Shown: positions 16,544-24,485, numbered from the stretch's first letter. The stretch is 46,087 bases of DNA from Phycisphaerales bacterium (GCA_020353195.1 CP070691.1:3044608-3090694); one strand, 5' to 3'. Notes: generated by a model not told the origin, from the letters alone. Translations and numbers: made by a program.

Positions 16544-17866
16544 TTAGCTGCCGGTTATGATGACTCGGTCTTCGGTCACACGGCAGGTTCCCGCGATGCT
16601 CGCATGGATGGCCGCTCCGAGCGCGCCGTCTTCGGGTTGAGCGACGACATCCCCCTTCTCCAGCTGCGTTCCGTCGACCACAACCGGCCGGGCCGGTGCT
16701 CCGGCGTGCTGCTTCAGCGGCAGGATCACCCGCTCCGGCTCGTAGCGCCGATCCAGCAGCGGCCCTTCGTTCTTGAATCGAGCCAGTCCGAGTTTGACAA
16801 TGAGCCGGCTGGTCGGAATCCGGCGGTTGTTCAACTGCAGCTCGGCCCGGTATGGATGAGCTTCAGCCTCCCATTCTCGCCCGGCGGCCGCGAGCTGCCG
16901 CTTGCCGTGAACGCAAACGCTCTTCGGATCCAGGTCCTCCGGACAGGCCATCATGGTGCACAAATTGCATTCGCAGCAGAACTGCGACCCGATCACAGCG
17001 GGCTCGCGGCTCTCGACGAAACAAAGCGAACGCATGGTCTTGTGCGGCTCGATGGGATGGCCCAGCAGGTACCGCGGACAGAACTCCGTGCAGAACGAGC
17101 ACTGGTCGCATGCACTGGCCCCGATTCGTGCAATCGTCTTCCAGGGCGCCTCGTACCGACGGATGACGGTATGGCCGGCATCGAGCACGATCACGCCGCC
17201 GCATGTCTTGGTAATGGGCTCGTCCGGCGATGCGAGCTGTCCCATCATGACCCCGCCGATCAATGCGCGCGCGTTTGCCACCGTTGCCCCGCCGGCGAGT
17301 CCGACGGCTTCTGCAACGGTGATGCCGATCGGCACGCGCAGCGTCACCGGGGAGCGAACCGCACCGGCGACGGTCAGAAACTTCTCCGTGACCGGGGTGT
17401 CCGCGCCGATGTTCCAGGCCGTCTCCACATTGATGACCACGCAGCTGACGGCCGGCGGAATCTTCCCCGGCGGGATGATCTTGCCCGTAACGTCGTAGAC
17501 CAGGATGAACTCGTCGCCGGCGGGATACGTGTCCGACAGGGGAACGATCCGCCCCTTCGGCGGCACCATAGGGCCGAGACGGTCGATCACCTCAGCGTAC
17601 TTGCCCTTGATGCCGACGACGATCTCCTTTGCGCCGACAAGTTCGGACGCCCGGGTCAGCCCCGCGAGAACCTGCTCCGGATAATGCCAGAGTATCTCCT
17701 TGTCTTTGTGCAGAAGCGGTTCGCATTCGGCCGCGTTGAGGATGATGCAGTCCGCCCGCGAGGCAAGCTTGACGTGAGTGGGGAAACCCGCGCCACCGGC
17801 CCCGACGACCCCGTTCGCCGCGATCCGGTCCAGCAGTTGTGCCCCCGTTGAGACTCCGGCTGACAT
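16544..17866 (-). CDS. pduS: PduS-like iron-sulfur flavoprotein (RnfC family)
   Basis: 440 residues from the ATG at 17866, which overlaps the aldolase stop as TGATG. A GTG three bases earlier is an alternative. The N-terminal NADH/FMN domain has GVVGAGGAGFPTHVKL and ILNAAECEPLL, as in RnfC and NuoF. A SLBB segment follows (PVTLRVPIGITVAEAVGLAGG). Two [4Fe-4S] motifs come next: Cys253/256/259/263 (CDQCSFCTEFCP) and a second around Cys298/300/303/308 (CECNLCTMMACP). In Pdu systems PduS is described as a cobalamin reductase that contacts PduT (established). No B12 enzyme or cobalamin gene is in this locus, so here it more likely takes electrons from NADH. It lies directly upstream of the PduT-like gene. 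Confidence 0.88.
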   Translation of the reverse strand: MSAGVSTGAQLLDRIAANGVVGAGGAGFPTHVKLASRADCIILNAAECEPLLHKDKEILWHYPEQVLAGLTRASELVGAKEIVVGIKGKYAEVIDRLGPMVPPKGRIVPLSDTYPAGDEFILVYDVTGKIIPPGKIPPAVSCVVINVETAWNIGADTPVTEKFLTVAGAVRSPVTLRVPIGITVAEAVGLAGGATVANARALIGGVMMGQLASPDEPITKTCGGVIVLDAGHTVIRRYEAPWKTIARIGASACDQCSFCTEFCPRYLLGHPIEPHKTMRSLCFVESREPAVIGSQFCCECNLCTMMACPEDLDPKSVCVHGKRQLAAAGREWEAEAHPYRAELQLNNRRIPTSRLIVKLGLARFKNEGPLLDRRYEPERVILPLKQHAGAPARPVVVDGTQLEKGDVVAQPEDGALGAAIHASIAGTCRVTEDRVIITGS

Positions 17867-19083
17867 CACCCGTTCCCGGTACCCTGAAGCCTTCGCCGGT
17901 GGTACGCCAACCGTTCGGCGCTGGACATGGAGCCGAGGTTCGGCCGATCGTTTCGCCCGGCGGAGGCCCTCTCCGACGTCACGGGCGCCGACCGAACGAC
18001 GCCGGGACGCCGCCGGCCGGGCTCAGACGGCACGCTGAACGTGGTTCCGCCCCCGTCGTAACTCACGCTCGAATCCGTGAGCTGCAAGTCGTCGTCCAGC
18101 GCTCTGAAGGGCTTGATCTTCAGTGCCTGGAGCACTCCGTGATACGCATGGACCGCTTCCTCCGGCGTGACTTCGCCGTTGACGATCCGCCGGAGCATCT
18201 CGATGAAGGCTAACTGGTGCTCGGCGTTGTTGATCTTACGACCGAACAAGGCGGCCCGGGCCCCGTGCTTCTTCGCTTCGGCGATGAGTTTGAACGCGTC
18301 GTACGTCGTTCCGGCGGAACCGCCCAGCACGCCGATGACCAGGGACGGATCGTAACGGGCCAGTTCCTCGGTGAACCGGGGGCCGTGATAGACCATCTTG
18401 AGGAAGATCGGGCGCCCGCTCTCGGGGACCCCCGCCAGCATGCGAACGATCATGTCGTTGATGAAAGCGCCGATCTCCTGCGGGTGGATCGATGCGCGGA
18501 TCGCGTTGGGGTCGAAGACCTCGAGAAAGTGACGGAAGCCCTTTCGCTCGGCCTCGATCCGGAACGCTTTGTACGACTCCAGCGTGCGGCAGTCCAGGTC
18601 ACGATCGTTGTTGAACGTGACGCTGTACAGCCCGAGACCGGCGCCGAGGGAGCGCTCCTCCGGTTCGCAGTCAACGTGACCACACTGAATGTGATCGATC
18701 GTCGTGCTCTGGAACGGGCAGGACGGATCAGACGGGTAGGTGCCCCCCCGAACGACGTGAATGTCCGTCGTGTCGTTTGCCCGCGCCGCCGGCGTAACGT
18801 GCGAGTTCTCGAACAACTGCTCCCGGATCGTCAGAATCGCGTTCGTGTGGGCGGACATCAGCATGATGTCCACGATCCCCTGGGCCACCACCTCCCGGAT
18901 ACACGCGCGATACTCCTCCAGGCTTCGAAACTTGCCCTCATGAGCGTGATGCTCCGGACTCTTCCCCGGCGCGGCGATGCCGTAGGCCATGTCCGCATCC
19001 TTCGCGTCGGCGATGATGAACTCCGCACACTTCGGGTCGGCTTTGATCTTCGCCAGCTTGACATCGAGTGTTTTCTGCACCAC
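17866..19083 (-). CDS. Class I aldolase of the DeoC/LacD/DhnA type, BMC-associated
   Basis: 405 residues from a GTG start at 19083. Residues about 60-320 look like a TIM barrel: VDIMLMSAHTNAIL, SVTFNND, FRHFLEVFDP, RPIFLKMVYHGP (Lys229 is the candidate Schiff-base lysine), then the phosphate-binding pair VIGVLGGSAGTT and AALFGRKIN. This order matches DeoC/LacD/DhnA aldolases. Assignment to a particular substrate is not possible by eye. A retro-aldol cleavage of a deoxysugar phosphate would give the aldehyde that the compartment oxidises. Residues 340-385 are a Gly/Pro/Ser/Arg-rich linker ending in a short helix (MSSAERLAYHRRRLQG), a possible encapsulation tail. It is coupled to the PduS-like gene by TGATG. 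Confidence 0.78.
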   Translation of the reverse strand: MVQKTLDVKLAKIKADPKCAEFIIADAKDADMAYGIAAPGKSPEHHAHEGKFRSLEEYRACIREVVAQGIVDIMLMSAHTNAILTIREQLFENSHVTPAARANDTTDIHVVRGGTYPSDPSCPFQSTTIDHIQCGHVDCEPEERSLGAGLGLYSVTFNNDRDLDCRTLESYKAFRIEAERKGFRHFLEVFDPNAIRASIHPQEIGAFINDMIVRMLAGVPESGRPIFLKMVYHGPRFTEELARYDPSLVIGVLGGSAGTTYDAFKLIAEAKKHGARAALFGRKINNAEHQLAFIEMLRRIVNGEVTPEEAVHAYHGVLQALKIKPFRALDDDLQLTDSSVSYDGGGTTFSVPSEPGRRRPGVVRSAPVTSERASAGRNDRPNLGSMSSAERLAYHRRRLQGTGNG

Positions 19084-19095
19084 GAGACCATCACC

Positions 19096-19377
19096 CTATT
19101 GAATCTGAACCTCGTCGATGATGGCGGCGCAATACGCGTCCACCGGGACCAGGCGCGGATGGAACGGCATCGCCGCCTCCCGCCCTTCGCTGATCCCCAC
19201 GACCGATCCCACCGCCGTACTCAACTCGTCGTACGCCACCACCGGCTCCGCGGTTGCCCCGGCCTCACCTTTGATCGCCGCGGCGCTACGCGGCTGCACG
19301 ATCATGAAGCGTCCGCCGGCGATGTTCTCCAGCCGGTGCGCCAGAGTGACCGTCCCGATGACCTCACCGACTCGCAT
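19096..19377 (-). CDS. BMC-P (EutN/CcmL) vertex protein 3
   Basis: 93 residues from an ATG preceded by a near-ideal GGAGGGG. The upstream in-frame sequence belongs to the gene before. The fold markers are MRVGEVIGTVTLAHRLENIAG at the start (given here with residue 1 as Met), LVAYDEL-like strand AEPVVAYDELSTAVGSVVG and the final VDAYCAAIIDEVQ. EutN/CcmL proteins form pentamers that cap the twelve vertices of the icosahedral shell. The start lies 14 bp inside the end of the RpiB-like gene, so the two are translationally linked. Three different vertex proteins are encoded in this operon. Confidence 0.9.
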   Translation of the reverse strand: MRVGEVIGTVTLAHRLENIAGGRFMIVQPRSAAAIKGEAGATAEPVVAYDELSTAVGSVVGISEGREAAMPFHPRLVPVDAYCAAIIDEVQIQ

Positions 19378-20029
19378 ACGCCCCTCCATTCCCGCCACAG
19401 GCTGCGCACGCACCGCCGGACTCCGACGACGGCCCGTCCCCCAGTGCCGTCTTGATCAACGGATCGATCGCGGTCTTCGCGCTGACAAAGCCGTCAACCA
19501 ACGCCCGCATCTGCCCCAGCGACATCCGCTCGTTCTCGATGATCAACATGTTGATGCCCAGTTCGTTCACCAGCCCGAACAAAGAAGACGGCCTGGGCGC
19601 GATGGCCGCTCGGACACCCGGCTGCTTGTTGGCGATGCAGTTGACAATTGCAGCACTTCTGATCACGGCCACCGCACGGCGCTGCGAGCACTCGTGCAGC
19701 GCCTCGCACGTCCTCTTCACGGCATCGAGCAGTCCGGCCCGATTCCCGTGACACGGCTGAAAGGCCACACCGCCGTAGCGGCGCTCCATGACCGGCAGCA
19801 GCGCTCGGATATTGGGATGCGCGGCATCGCCGATCATGTATACGGTAGGCTCCCGACCGTGCGGAGTCTCACGCGCGCCGGGCGGGCCTGGTCGGGGCAC
19901 CGGAACCTTGTGGCTGGCGAGCCAGTCGTGCGCCGCAGGGGTCACCAACGCCCCTGCCGGTAGCTCAATGGCGCCGCCTTTGCCTGCTTGGGCGATAAGA
20001 GTCTTAACGGTGATCAGCGGTCGGCTCAT
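19364..20029 (-). CDS. BMC-associated RpiB-like protein with N-terminal TPAA domain
   Basis: 221 residues. The ATG at 20029 overlaps the stop of the preceding BMC-P gene. Residues 4-45 read LITVKTLIAQAG then LPAGALVTPAAHDWL, resembling the N-terminal segments of EutQ/EutT-type microcompartment proteins (inference). Residues 61-185 resemble ribose-5-phosphate isomerase B: GDAAHPN mimics the GxDHxG start, and CIANKQPGVRAAIA matches the family's ANKxxGIRA segment. However, the GTGxG loop and its catalytic cysteine (position 123, ten residues before ANK) are replaced by VIRSAAIVN. The C-terminus ends in a Gly-rich CAAC segment. It may bind a sugar phosphate without classical isomerase chemistry, or use another residue. 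Confidence 0.68.
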   Translation of the reverse strand: MSRPLITVKTLIAQAGKGGAIELPAGALVTPAAHDWLASHKVPVPRPGPPGARETPHGREPTVYMIGDAAHPNIRALLPVMERRYGGVAFQPCHGNRAGLLDAVKRTCEALHECSQRRAVAVIRSAAIVNCIANKQPGVRAAIAPRPSSLFGLVNELGINMLIIENERMSLGQMRALVDGFVSAKTAIDPLIKTALGDGPSSESGGACAACGGNGGAYASR

Positions 20030-20304
20030 TCGGTCGTCCAGTCCTTGTCGTCGTCTATGATCCCCACCACCGTCCATCGGGCCGGCGAAGTCTCGTCCCC
20101 GGCCAACTCTCTGGCCCCCTTCCCGTCACTGCTAATCAGCACCAGACAGCCGCGTCCGGCTCCCAGCGGATCGAGCGCCAGGATCGGTTCTACAGTCGCT
20201 GACTTCAGCGGCTGAACCACCAGCAGCTTCTGTCCCTCGAGCGACGGGTGCTTGACCGTGGACGTCGCATGTCCCTTCACACGCCCCACCAACACGCCAC
20301 TCAC
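20026..20304 (-). CDS. BMC-P (EutN/CcmL) vertex protein 2
   Basis: 92 residues, complete EutN/CcmL fold: MSGVLVGRVKGHATSTVKHP, the strand QKLLVVQPL, then ALDPLGAGRGCLVLISSDG and a closing VVGIIDD. The GAGxGxxVLxxxG segment is the hallmark of the pentamer-forming family. The stop overlaps the start of the RpiB-like gene by ATGA, and the gene begins ten bases after the aldehyde dehydrogenase stop. The acidic tail (DDDKDWTTE) distinguishes it from the other two vertex proteins. Confidence 0.92.
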   Translation of the reverse strand: MSGVLVGRVKGHATSTVKHPSLEGQKLLVVQPLKSATVEPILALDPLGAGRGCLVLISSDGKGARELAGDETSPARWTVVGIIDDDKDWTTE

Positions 20305-20314
20305 CTCCCGGTGC

Positions 20315-21763
20315 TCAGAGAATCCGAAGGCTGTCCACCATGACGCATCTGCGGTATCGGGTGAACGACAGCGGGCTGGTCACGCCCTCACCGGTCGGCG
20401 ACGCGATCGAGAAGGACGCGTAGCCTTCACCTCGCACCCCCAGCCCGGCCATGCACGGCCCGTTCTTGACGAAGATCATCACGTCGGACGCGCGTCCCAT
20501 CTTCGTGAGGTTCTCAACGTCGCGCGACCACATGACGGCAGTGTGTTTGAAACCGTGCTCGTACGTAACCGCCTTCTCGATCGCCTCGTCCACATCCTTG
20601 ACGAGAACGATGGGCAGAATGGGCATCATCTGCTCGCAGGGCACCAGCGGGTTGCTCTCATCAGTCACACCGAAAAGCAGTTGCACGTCCCGACTGACCT
20701 CGATTCCCAGCGCTTCGGCCAGCACCCACGCGTCCTTGCCTACCATTTGCTTGTCAGGAATGTAGTGGCCGGTCTTGGTGTCCTGGTGGATGAACATCTT
20801 GGCGAAACGGTCGATATCCTCACGCGTCAGGCGGTGCCCGCCGTTCCGTTCCATCGCCGCCATCAAGGTCTCACCCACCCGCTCGACTACAAAAACCTCC
20901 TTCTCACCGATGCACAACAGGTTGTTGTCATACGCGGCGCCGGCGATGATCCCCTTCGCGGCTTTCTCGATGTCAGCCGTCTCGTCCACCACGACCGGCG
21001 GGTTCCCCGGGCCCGCCACCACTGCCCGCTTGCCGGACGCCAACGCCGCCCGGGCGACACCGATGCCGCCGGTCGCACACAGCATGGCCACGCCGGGATG
21101 GCGGAAGATCTCAGTCGCGCTTTCGATCGTCGGGTCTTCAATAACGCAGATCAGGTTGTCGATGCCGATCCGCTCACGGATGGCCCGGTTCCACCGCCGG
21201 GTGGCCTCGGCGGCGCAGCGGGCGCCCGAGGGATGCGGGTTGCACACCAGCGAGTTACCGGCGGCGATCATCATGATCGCGTTGCAGCCGAGCGTGGGCA
21301 CGCTGTGCGTCACCGGCGTCACGACGCCGAGCACACCGTACGGTGCAAACTCCGTCACCGTCAGACCGTGGTCGCCACTGACCGCCTCGCTCCGCAGCAT
21401 CTCCATGCCGGGCACGCCGGCGGCCAGGTCCAGCTTCTCGAGCTTGTGATCCAGCCGGCCCAGTCGCGTTTCCGCAAACTCGATCCGGGCGAGTTCCTCG
21501 CGGTCCCGGCGCATCACCTCGCGGATGCACTCAACGGCGGCCCCTCGATCGCCCAGCGTCGCCTGCATCAACCGGCGTTGGGCGCTGGCAGCAGCCTGAA
21601 CCGCCGCATCGACACTGGTGAATACGCCGTGCCCGTTTCCTCCGTCCACGCGGGATGCTGATGCCGATGATCCACCATCACCGGGCCGCCTGAGGCGCGT
21701 CAGAACCTCGGTTACAACGTCGGCGACCATCGCCTCATCGATCAGCGTATTGGCCGTTTGCAT
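20315..21763 (-). CDS. CoA-acylating aldehyde dehydrogenase (PduP/EutE-like)
   Basis: 482 residues. Residues 5-25 form an amphipathic helix (LIDEAMVADVVTEVLTRLRR) followed by a Gly/Ser linker (27-48). This is the classical encapsulation-peptide layout that targets PduP into shells. The catalytic domain has VVTPVTHSVPTLGCNAIMM, NPHPSGARCA and GPGNPPVVVD, with the active cysteine Cys284 in DNNLLCIGEKEV. That is the pattern of non-phosphorylating, CoA-dependent propionaldehyde/acetaldehyde/lactaldehyde dehydrogenases. It converts the compartment aldehyde plus CoA and NAD+ to acyl-CoA and NADH. No alcohol dehydrogenase is encoded to consume that NADH. Aldehyde identity depends on the aldolase and is not settled here. 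Confidence 0.93.
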   Translation of the reverse strand: MQTANTLIDEAMVADVVTEVLTRLRRPGDGGSSASASRVDGGNGHGVFTSVDAAVQAAASAQRRLMQATLGDRGAAVECIREVMRRDREELARIEFAETRLGRLDHKLEKLDLAAGVPGMEMLRSEAVSGDHGLTVTEFAPYGVLGVVTPVTHSVPTLGCNAIMMIAAGNSLVCNPHPSGARCAAEATRRWNRAIRERIGIDNLICVIEDPTIESATEIFRHPGVAMLCATGGIGVARAALASGKRAVVAGPGNPPVVVDETADIEKAAKGIIAGAAYDNNLLCIGEKEVFVVERVGETLMAAMERNGGHRLTREDIDRFAKMFIHQDTKTGHYIPDKQMVGKDAWVLAEALGIEVSRDVQLLFGVTDESNPLVPCEQMMPILPIVLVKDVDEAIEKAVTYEHGFKHTAVMWSRDVENLTKMGRASDVMIFVKNGPCMAGLGVRGEGYASFSIASPTGEGVTSPLSFTRYRRCVMVDSLRIL

Positions 21764-21836
21764 GGTTCACTACCTCAGATGACACGGTCGTGCCGAGGAC
21801 GACAACGGGCCGCAACCGTCGGAAAGCGGTCGCCTA

Positions 21837-22160
21837 CTACCCCTTCAGAGTGCCGTCTGCCCGACACAACACGCGATCCTGCACCCGAACGGTATCGACA
21901 ATCCCGATCACCACGGCGTCGACCGGCATGGTCTTGGTCATCTCCGTCATGCGGGCCGAGCTGCCTTGCGTCACCAGAACGTACTCGCCCGTGCCCGCCC
22001 CCAGGGAATCGATCGCGACCAGCACGCGCCCGGCCGGCTTGATCATCCGATCCGCCCCCGGCGCCACCGTGTACGCTTCGACCAGGAGCAACTTGGCGTC
22101 GGCCATCCGCGGGTTCTTCTGCGTGGCCACCAGGGACCCACACACCTTGCCGATGAACAT
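21837..22160 (-). CDS. BMC-P (EutN/CcmL) vertex protein 1
   Basis: 107 residues, the longest of the three vertex proteins. MFIGKVCGSLVATQKNPRM opens the EutN/CcmL barrel, and AKLLLVEAY, VAIDSLGAGTGEYVLVTQG and VIGIVDTV follow in family order. The extra ten or so residues are a C-terminal VQDRVLCRADGTLKG tail. It is preceded by a BMC-H gene and followed, after 73 bp, by the aldehyde dehydrogenase gene. Confidence 0.92.
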   Translation of the reverse strand: MFIGKVCGSLVATQKNPRMADAKLLLVEAYTVAPGADRMIKPAGRVLVAIDSLGAGTGEYVLVTQGSSARMTEMTKTMPVDAVVIGIVDTVRVQDRVLCRADGTLKG

Positions 22161-22198
22161 GGTTGTACGCTCCGCCGCCAGGGCAACCCGATGTCGGA

Positions 22199-22474
22199 CT
22201 ACTGACCGGGCGTCACCTTGGCCACTTCGTCGTGAGGCCGCGAAAGCACCTCCACCGAGACGACCTCGCCCACTCGCGCCGCCGCCGCCGCACCGGCCTC
22301 GGTGGCCGCTCGAACAGCCGCCACGTCACCGACGAGGGCCGCCGTAATCAGCCCCGAGCCCGGCATCCGTGTTCCCTTCAGGGTGACGTTCGCAGCCTTC
22401 AACGCTGCATCCACACCTTCCACGAGAGGAATCATCCCTCGTGTTTCGATCAGTCCCAATGCCAGTTTCGCCAT
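22199..22474 (-). CDS. BMC-H shell hexamer protein 3
   Basis: 91 residues. The ATG at 22474 follows AGGAG by six bases and is preferred to the ATG 15 bases upstream. It is a single BMC domain: MAKLALGLIETRGMIPLVEGVDAALKAAN, pore segment RMPGSGLITAALVGDVAAV, closing VEVLSRPHDEV. The pore loop reads PGSG, differing from the other two hexamers (IGSG and VGKG), so pore size and charge should differ. It sits between ackA and the first vertex gene. Confidence 0.93.
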   Translation of the reverse strand: MAKLALGLIETRGMIPLVEGVDAALKAANVTLKGTRMPGSGLITAALVGDVAAVRAATEAGAAAAARVGEVVSVEVLSRPHDEVAKVTPGQ

Positions 22475-22527
22475 GATCATCTCCTGCATTGCGCTCGATC
22501 GCTGCCGAGAAATCGCGCAGCTTGCCT

Positions 22528-23766
22528 TCAGCTCCCTTCGTGAGCTCGCTTTGGCTTATCAACCGGCTCGCCCGCCGTTGCAATCGACCTTGCCAACACC
22601 TCCACGGTCTGGCGGGCCACGATGAGCTCCTCGTCGGTCCGCATCGCTAGAATCTCCACCGGCGAATCGTCGGCAGACACGGTCGCCTCCACACCTCCGG
22701 CATCGTTCCGCGACGGATCCAACCGGATCCCGAGGAACTCCAGCCCCGCGCACACGCGCCGGCGAATCCCGGCAGATCGCTCACCGATGCCGCCCGTAAA
22801 CACCAGAACGTCCAACCCGCCCAACGCCACCAGATACGCGCCGATGTAGTGGCGGACACTTTCGACGAACATGTCCAACGCCAGCCGGGCGCGCTCGTTG
22901 CCGGTGTCCGCCGCCGCCGCTATCTCGCGCATGTCGTTGCTGACGCCACTGATCCCCAGCAGCCCGCCCCGTGTCGCCAGCGTCGCCAACATCTCGTCCA
23001 TGTCCGCCCCGGTGCGGGCGCGGACCAGCACCAGAGCGTAAGGATCCATATCGCCCACTCGGTTGTTGTGCGGGATGCCGGACTGAGGCGCCGTGCCGAA
23101 ACTGTTGGCTACGCTCCGACCTGAATCGATTGCGCAGACCGAACTGCTGCCACCGAGATGACACGAGATGACGCGCAGATCGCGACGCCCGAGCAGCTCC
23201 GAGGTCCGCCCCGCCACGTAGCGATGCGAAGCCCCATGGAAACCGTACCGCCTGACGCCGTATCGGACGGCCCATTCGTACGGAACCGCGTAATAGCTCC
23301 TGGCCGCCGGAATCGTCTGGTGGAAGCCGGTCTCAAAGGCAGCCACCAGCGGCGTGCCGGGCATCTGCGTTTCGAATGCCTTCATGGCCGCCGCGTACGG
23401 CGGATTATGGGCCGGCGCAAGGTCGGCAAACTCCTTCATCACGCTCAGCACGTCCGCCGTTACCCGCACCGGCTCGGAAACCGGACCGCCGTGCACCGCC
23501 TTGAAGCCGACCGCGTCGATCGCAAAACGTGATCCGCCCGCACCGGCGCCCGTGAGTCGGCCGACACACGCCTCAACCGCCTTCGCCTGGTCACCGATCG
23601 GGTCCGATCTCTCGACGGTCTCGGCCTCACCGAGCTTGATGTGAACCCGGCTGCCGGGGCTGCCCACGCCTTCCACGGCGCCCTCGGCCAGAACCCGCTC
23701 GTCCGCCATGTCGAACAGGCGGAACTTGAACGATGTGCTACCGATGTTCACCACCAGAACATTCAT
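22528..23766 (-). CDS. ackA: Acetate/propionate kinase
   Basis: 412 residues, full length for the family. The actin-like ATPase fold shows NIGSTSFKFRLF at the start, KAVHGGPVSEP, YGFHGASHRYV, SCHLGGSSSVCAIDSG and the C-terminal VFTGGIGERSAGIRRR. It transfers phosphate from acyl phosphate to ADP, recovering one ATP per turn. The acyl phosphate is supplied by the PduL gene in the same operon. A position between BMC-H genes shows that it belongs to the compartment pathway, although no encapsulation peptide is visible at either end, so it could act outside the shell. The start is ATG with upstream sequence of low purine content. Confidence 0.93.
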   Translation of the reverse strand: MNVLVVNIGSTSFKFRLFDMADERVLAEGAVEGVGSPGSRVHIKLGEAETVERSDPIGDQAKAVEACVGRLTGAGAGGSRFAIDAVGFKAVHGGPVSEPVRVTADVLSVMKEFADLAPAHNPPYAAAMKAFETQMPGTPLVAAFETGFHQTIPAARSYYAVPYEWAVRYGVRRYGFHGASHRYVAGRTSELLGRRDLRVISCHLGGSSSVCAIDSGRSVANSFGTAPQSGIPHNNRVGDMDPYALVLVRARTGADMDEMLATLATRGGLLGISGVSNDMREIAAAADTGNERARLALDMFVESVRHYIGAYLVALGGLDVLVFTGGIGERSAGIRRRVCAGLEFLGIRLDPSRNDAGGVEATVSADDSPVEILAMRTDEELIVARQTVEVLARSIATAGEPVDKPKRAHEGS

Positions 23767-23788
23767 CGCCGCACAACCTCAACCGCGG

Positions 23789-24064
23789 TCACGCACCCAG
23801 CATCGACGACATCAGGTCTTCATGAGGCTGGGCGATGACGTGGGCGCTCACCAACTCGCCGGTCTCGTTGGCCGCCTCCGCACCGGCGTCCACCGCGGCC
23901 TTGACGCTGCCCACGTCACCCTCGATGATCATCGTCACGTATCCACTGCCGATCTCGATCACGTCGACCAGACTCACACCGGCGGCCTTGCACATCGCAT
24001 CAGCCGCCTGAATCGATGGATTCGTACCGACGGTCTCGATGAATCCAATGGCGTGGCGCAACAT
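23789..24064 (-). CDS. BMC-H shell hexamer protein 2
   Basis: 91 residues from the ATG at 24064, preceded by AGGAGAAG. Single BMC domain: HAIGFIETVGTNPSIQAADAM, pore segment EIGSGYVTMIIEGDVGSVK, closing AHVIAQPHEDL. The GSG pore with a following Tyr resembles typical metabolite-pore hexamers. It has an internal Cys (Cys24) but no unusual insertion. A GC-rich inverted repeat (24084-24112) lies in the 96-bp gap before this gene. Confidence 0.93.
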   Translation of the reverse strand: MLRHAIGFIETVGTNPSIQAADAMCKAAGVSLVDVIEIGSGYVTMIIEGDVGSVKAAVDAGAEAANETGELVSAHVIAQPHEDLMSSMLGA

Positions 24065-24160
24065 GTCTCTTCTCCTGTGTAACGGCGGCCTGGGCTCACC
24101 GGGCACGCCGCCTGAAAAAACTCCGGACCACCACCGCCGCCTTCAAACGCCGGCGGGGGC

Positions 24161-24463
24161 CTACTTCTGCGACCGCTTGCCTGCCCCCCGCGTCGGGTAC
24201 AGCATGGTCAGTTCGTCATGCGGCCGGGGAATGATGTGCACGCCCACCACTTCACCCACCTTGGCCGCCGCGGATTCAGCCGCCGTAACCGCGGATTTGA
24301 CCGCCGCCACGTCCCCGCTGACAAACGTTGTCACCAGACCCTTGCCCACCCTGCGCCAACCCAGCATCTCAACGCTCGCGGCTTTGAGCATCGCATCAGT
24401 CGCCTCGAACAGGGCCACAAGCCCACGCGTCTCGACCATGCCCACGGCGGGAATCGTTGCCAT
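24161..24463 (-). CDS. BMC-H shell hexamer protein 1
   Basis: 100 residues, with a basic C-terminal extension TRGAGKRSQK beyond the BMC domain. The domain reads PAVGMVETRGLVALFEATDAML, pore segment WRRVGKGLVTTFVSGDVAAVK, closing VHIIPRPHDEL. The pore loop VGKG with two preceding arginines would make a positively charged opening, fitting an anionic substrate such as a sugar phosphate (inference). It directly follows the PduL gene with a 22-bp gap. Confidence 0.93.
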   Translation of the reverse strand: MATIPAVGMVETRGLVALFEATDAMLKAASVEMLGWRRVGKGLVTTFVSGDVAAVKSAVTAAESAAAKVGEVVGVHIIPRPHDELTMLYPTRGAGKRSQK

Positions 24464-24485
24464 AACCGTCTCCCGTGATTAACCA

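Noticed and set aside
16544..17866. RnfC subunit of an Rnf complex
   Set aside because: No RnfABDEG genes are adjacent, and the gene lies in a BMC operon next to a PduT-like trimer, so the PduS assignment fits better.
19364..20029. Functional ribose-5-phosphate isomerase B
   Set aside because: The GTGxG loop and catalytic cysteine are absent, so the standard activity cannot be claimed.
20252..21661. 469-codon plus-strand frame opposite the aldehyde dehydrogenase gene
   Set aside because: Antisense of a strongly conserved enzyme; composition is His/Arg-rich as expected from codon-position mirroring.
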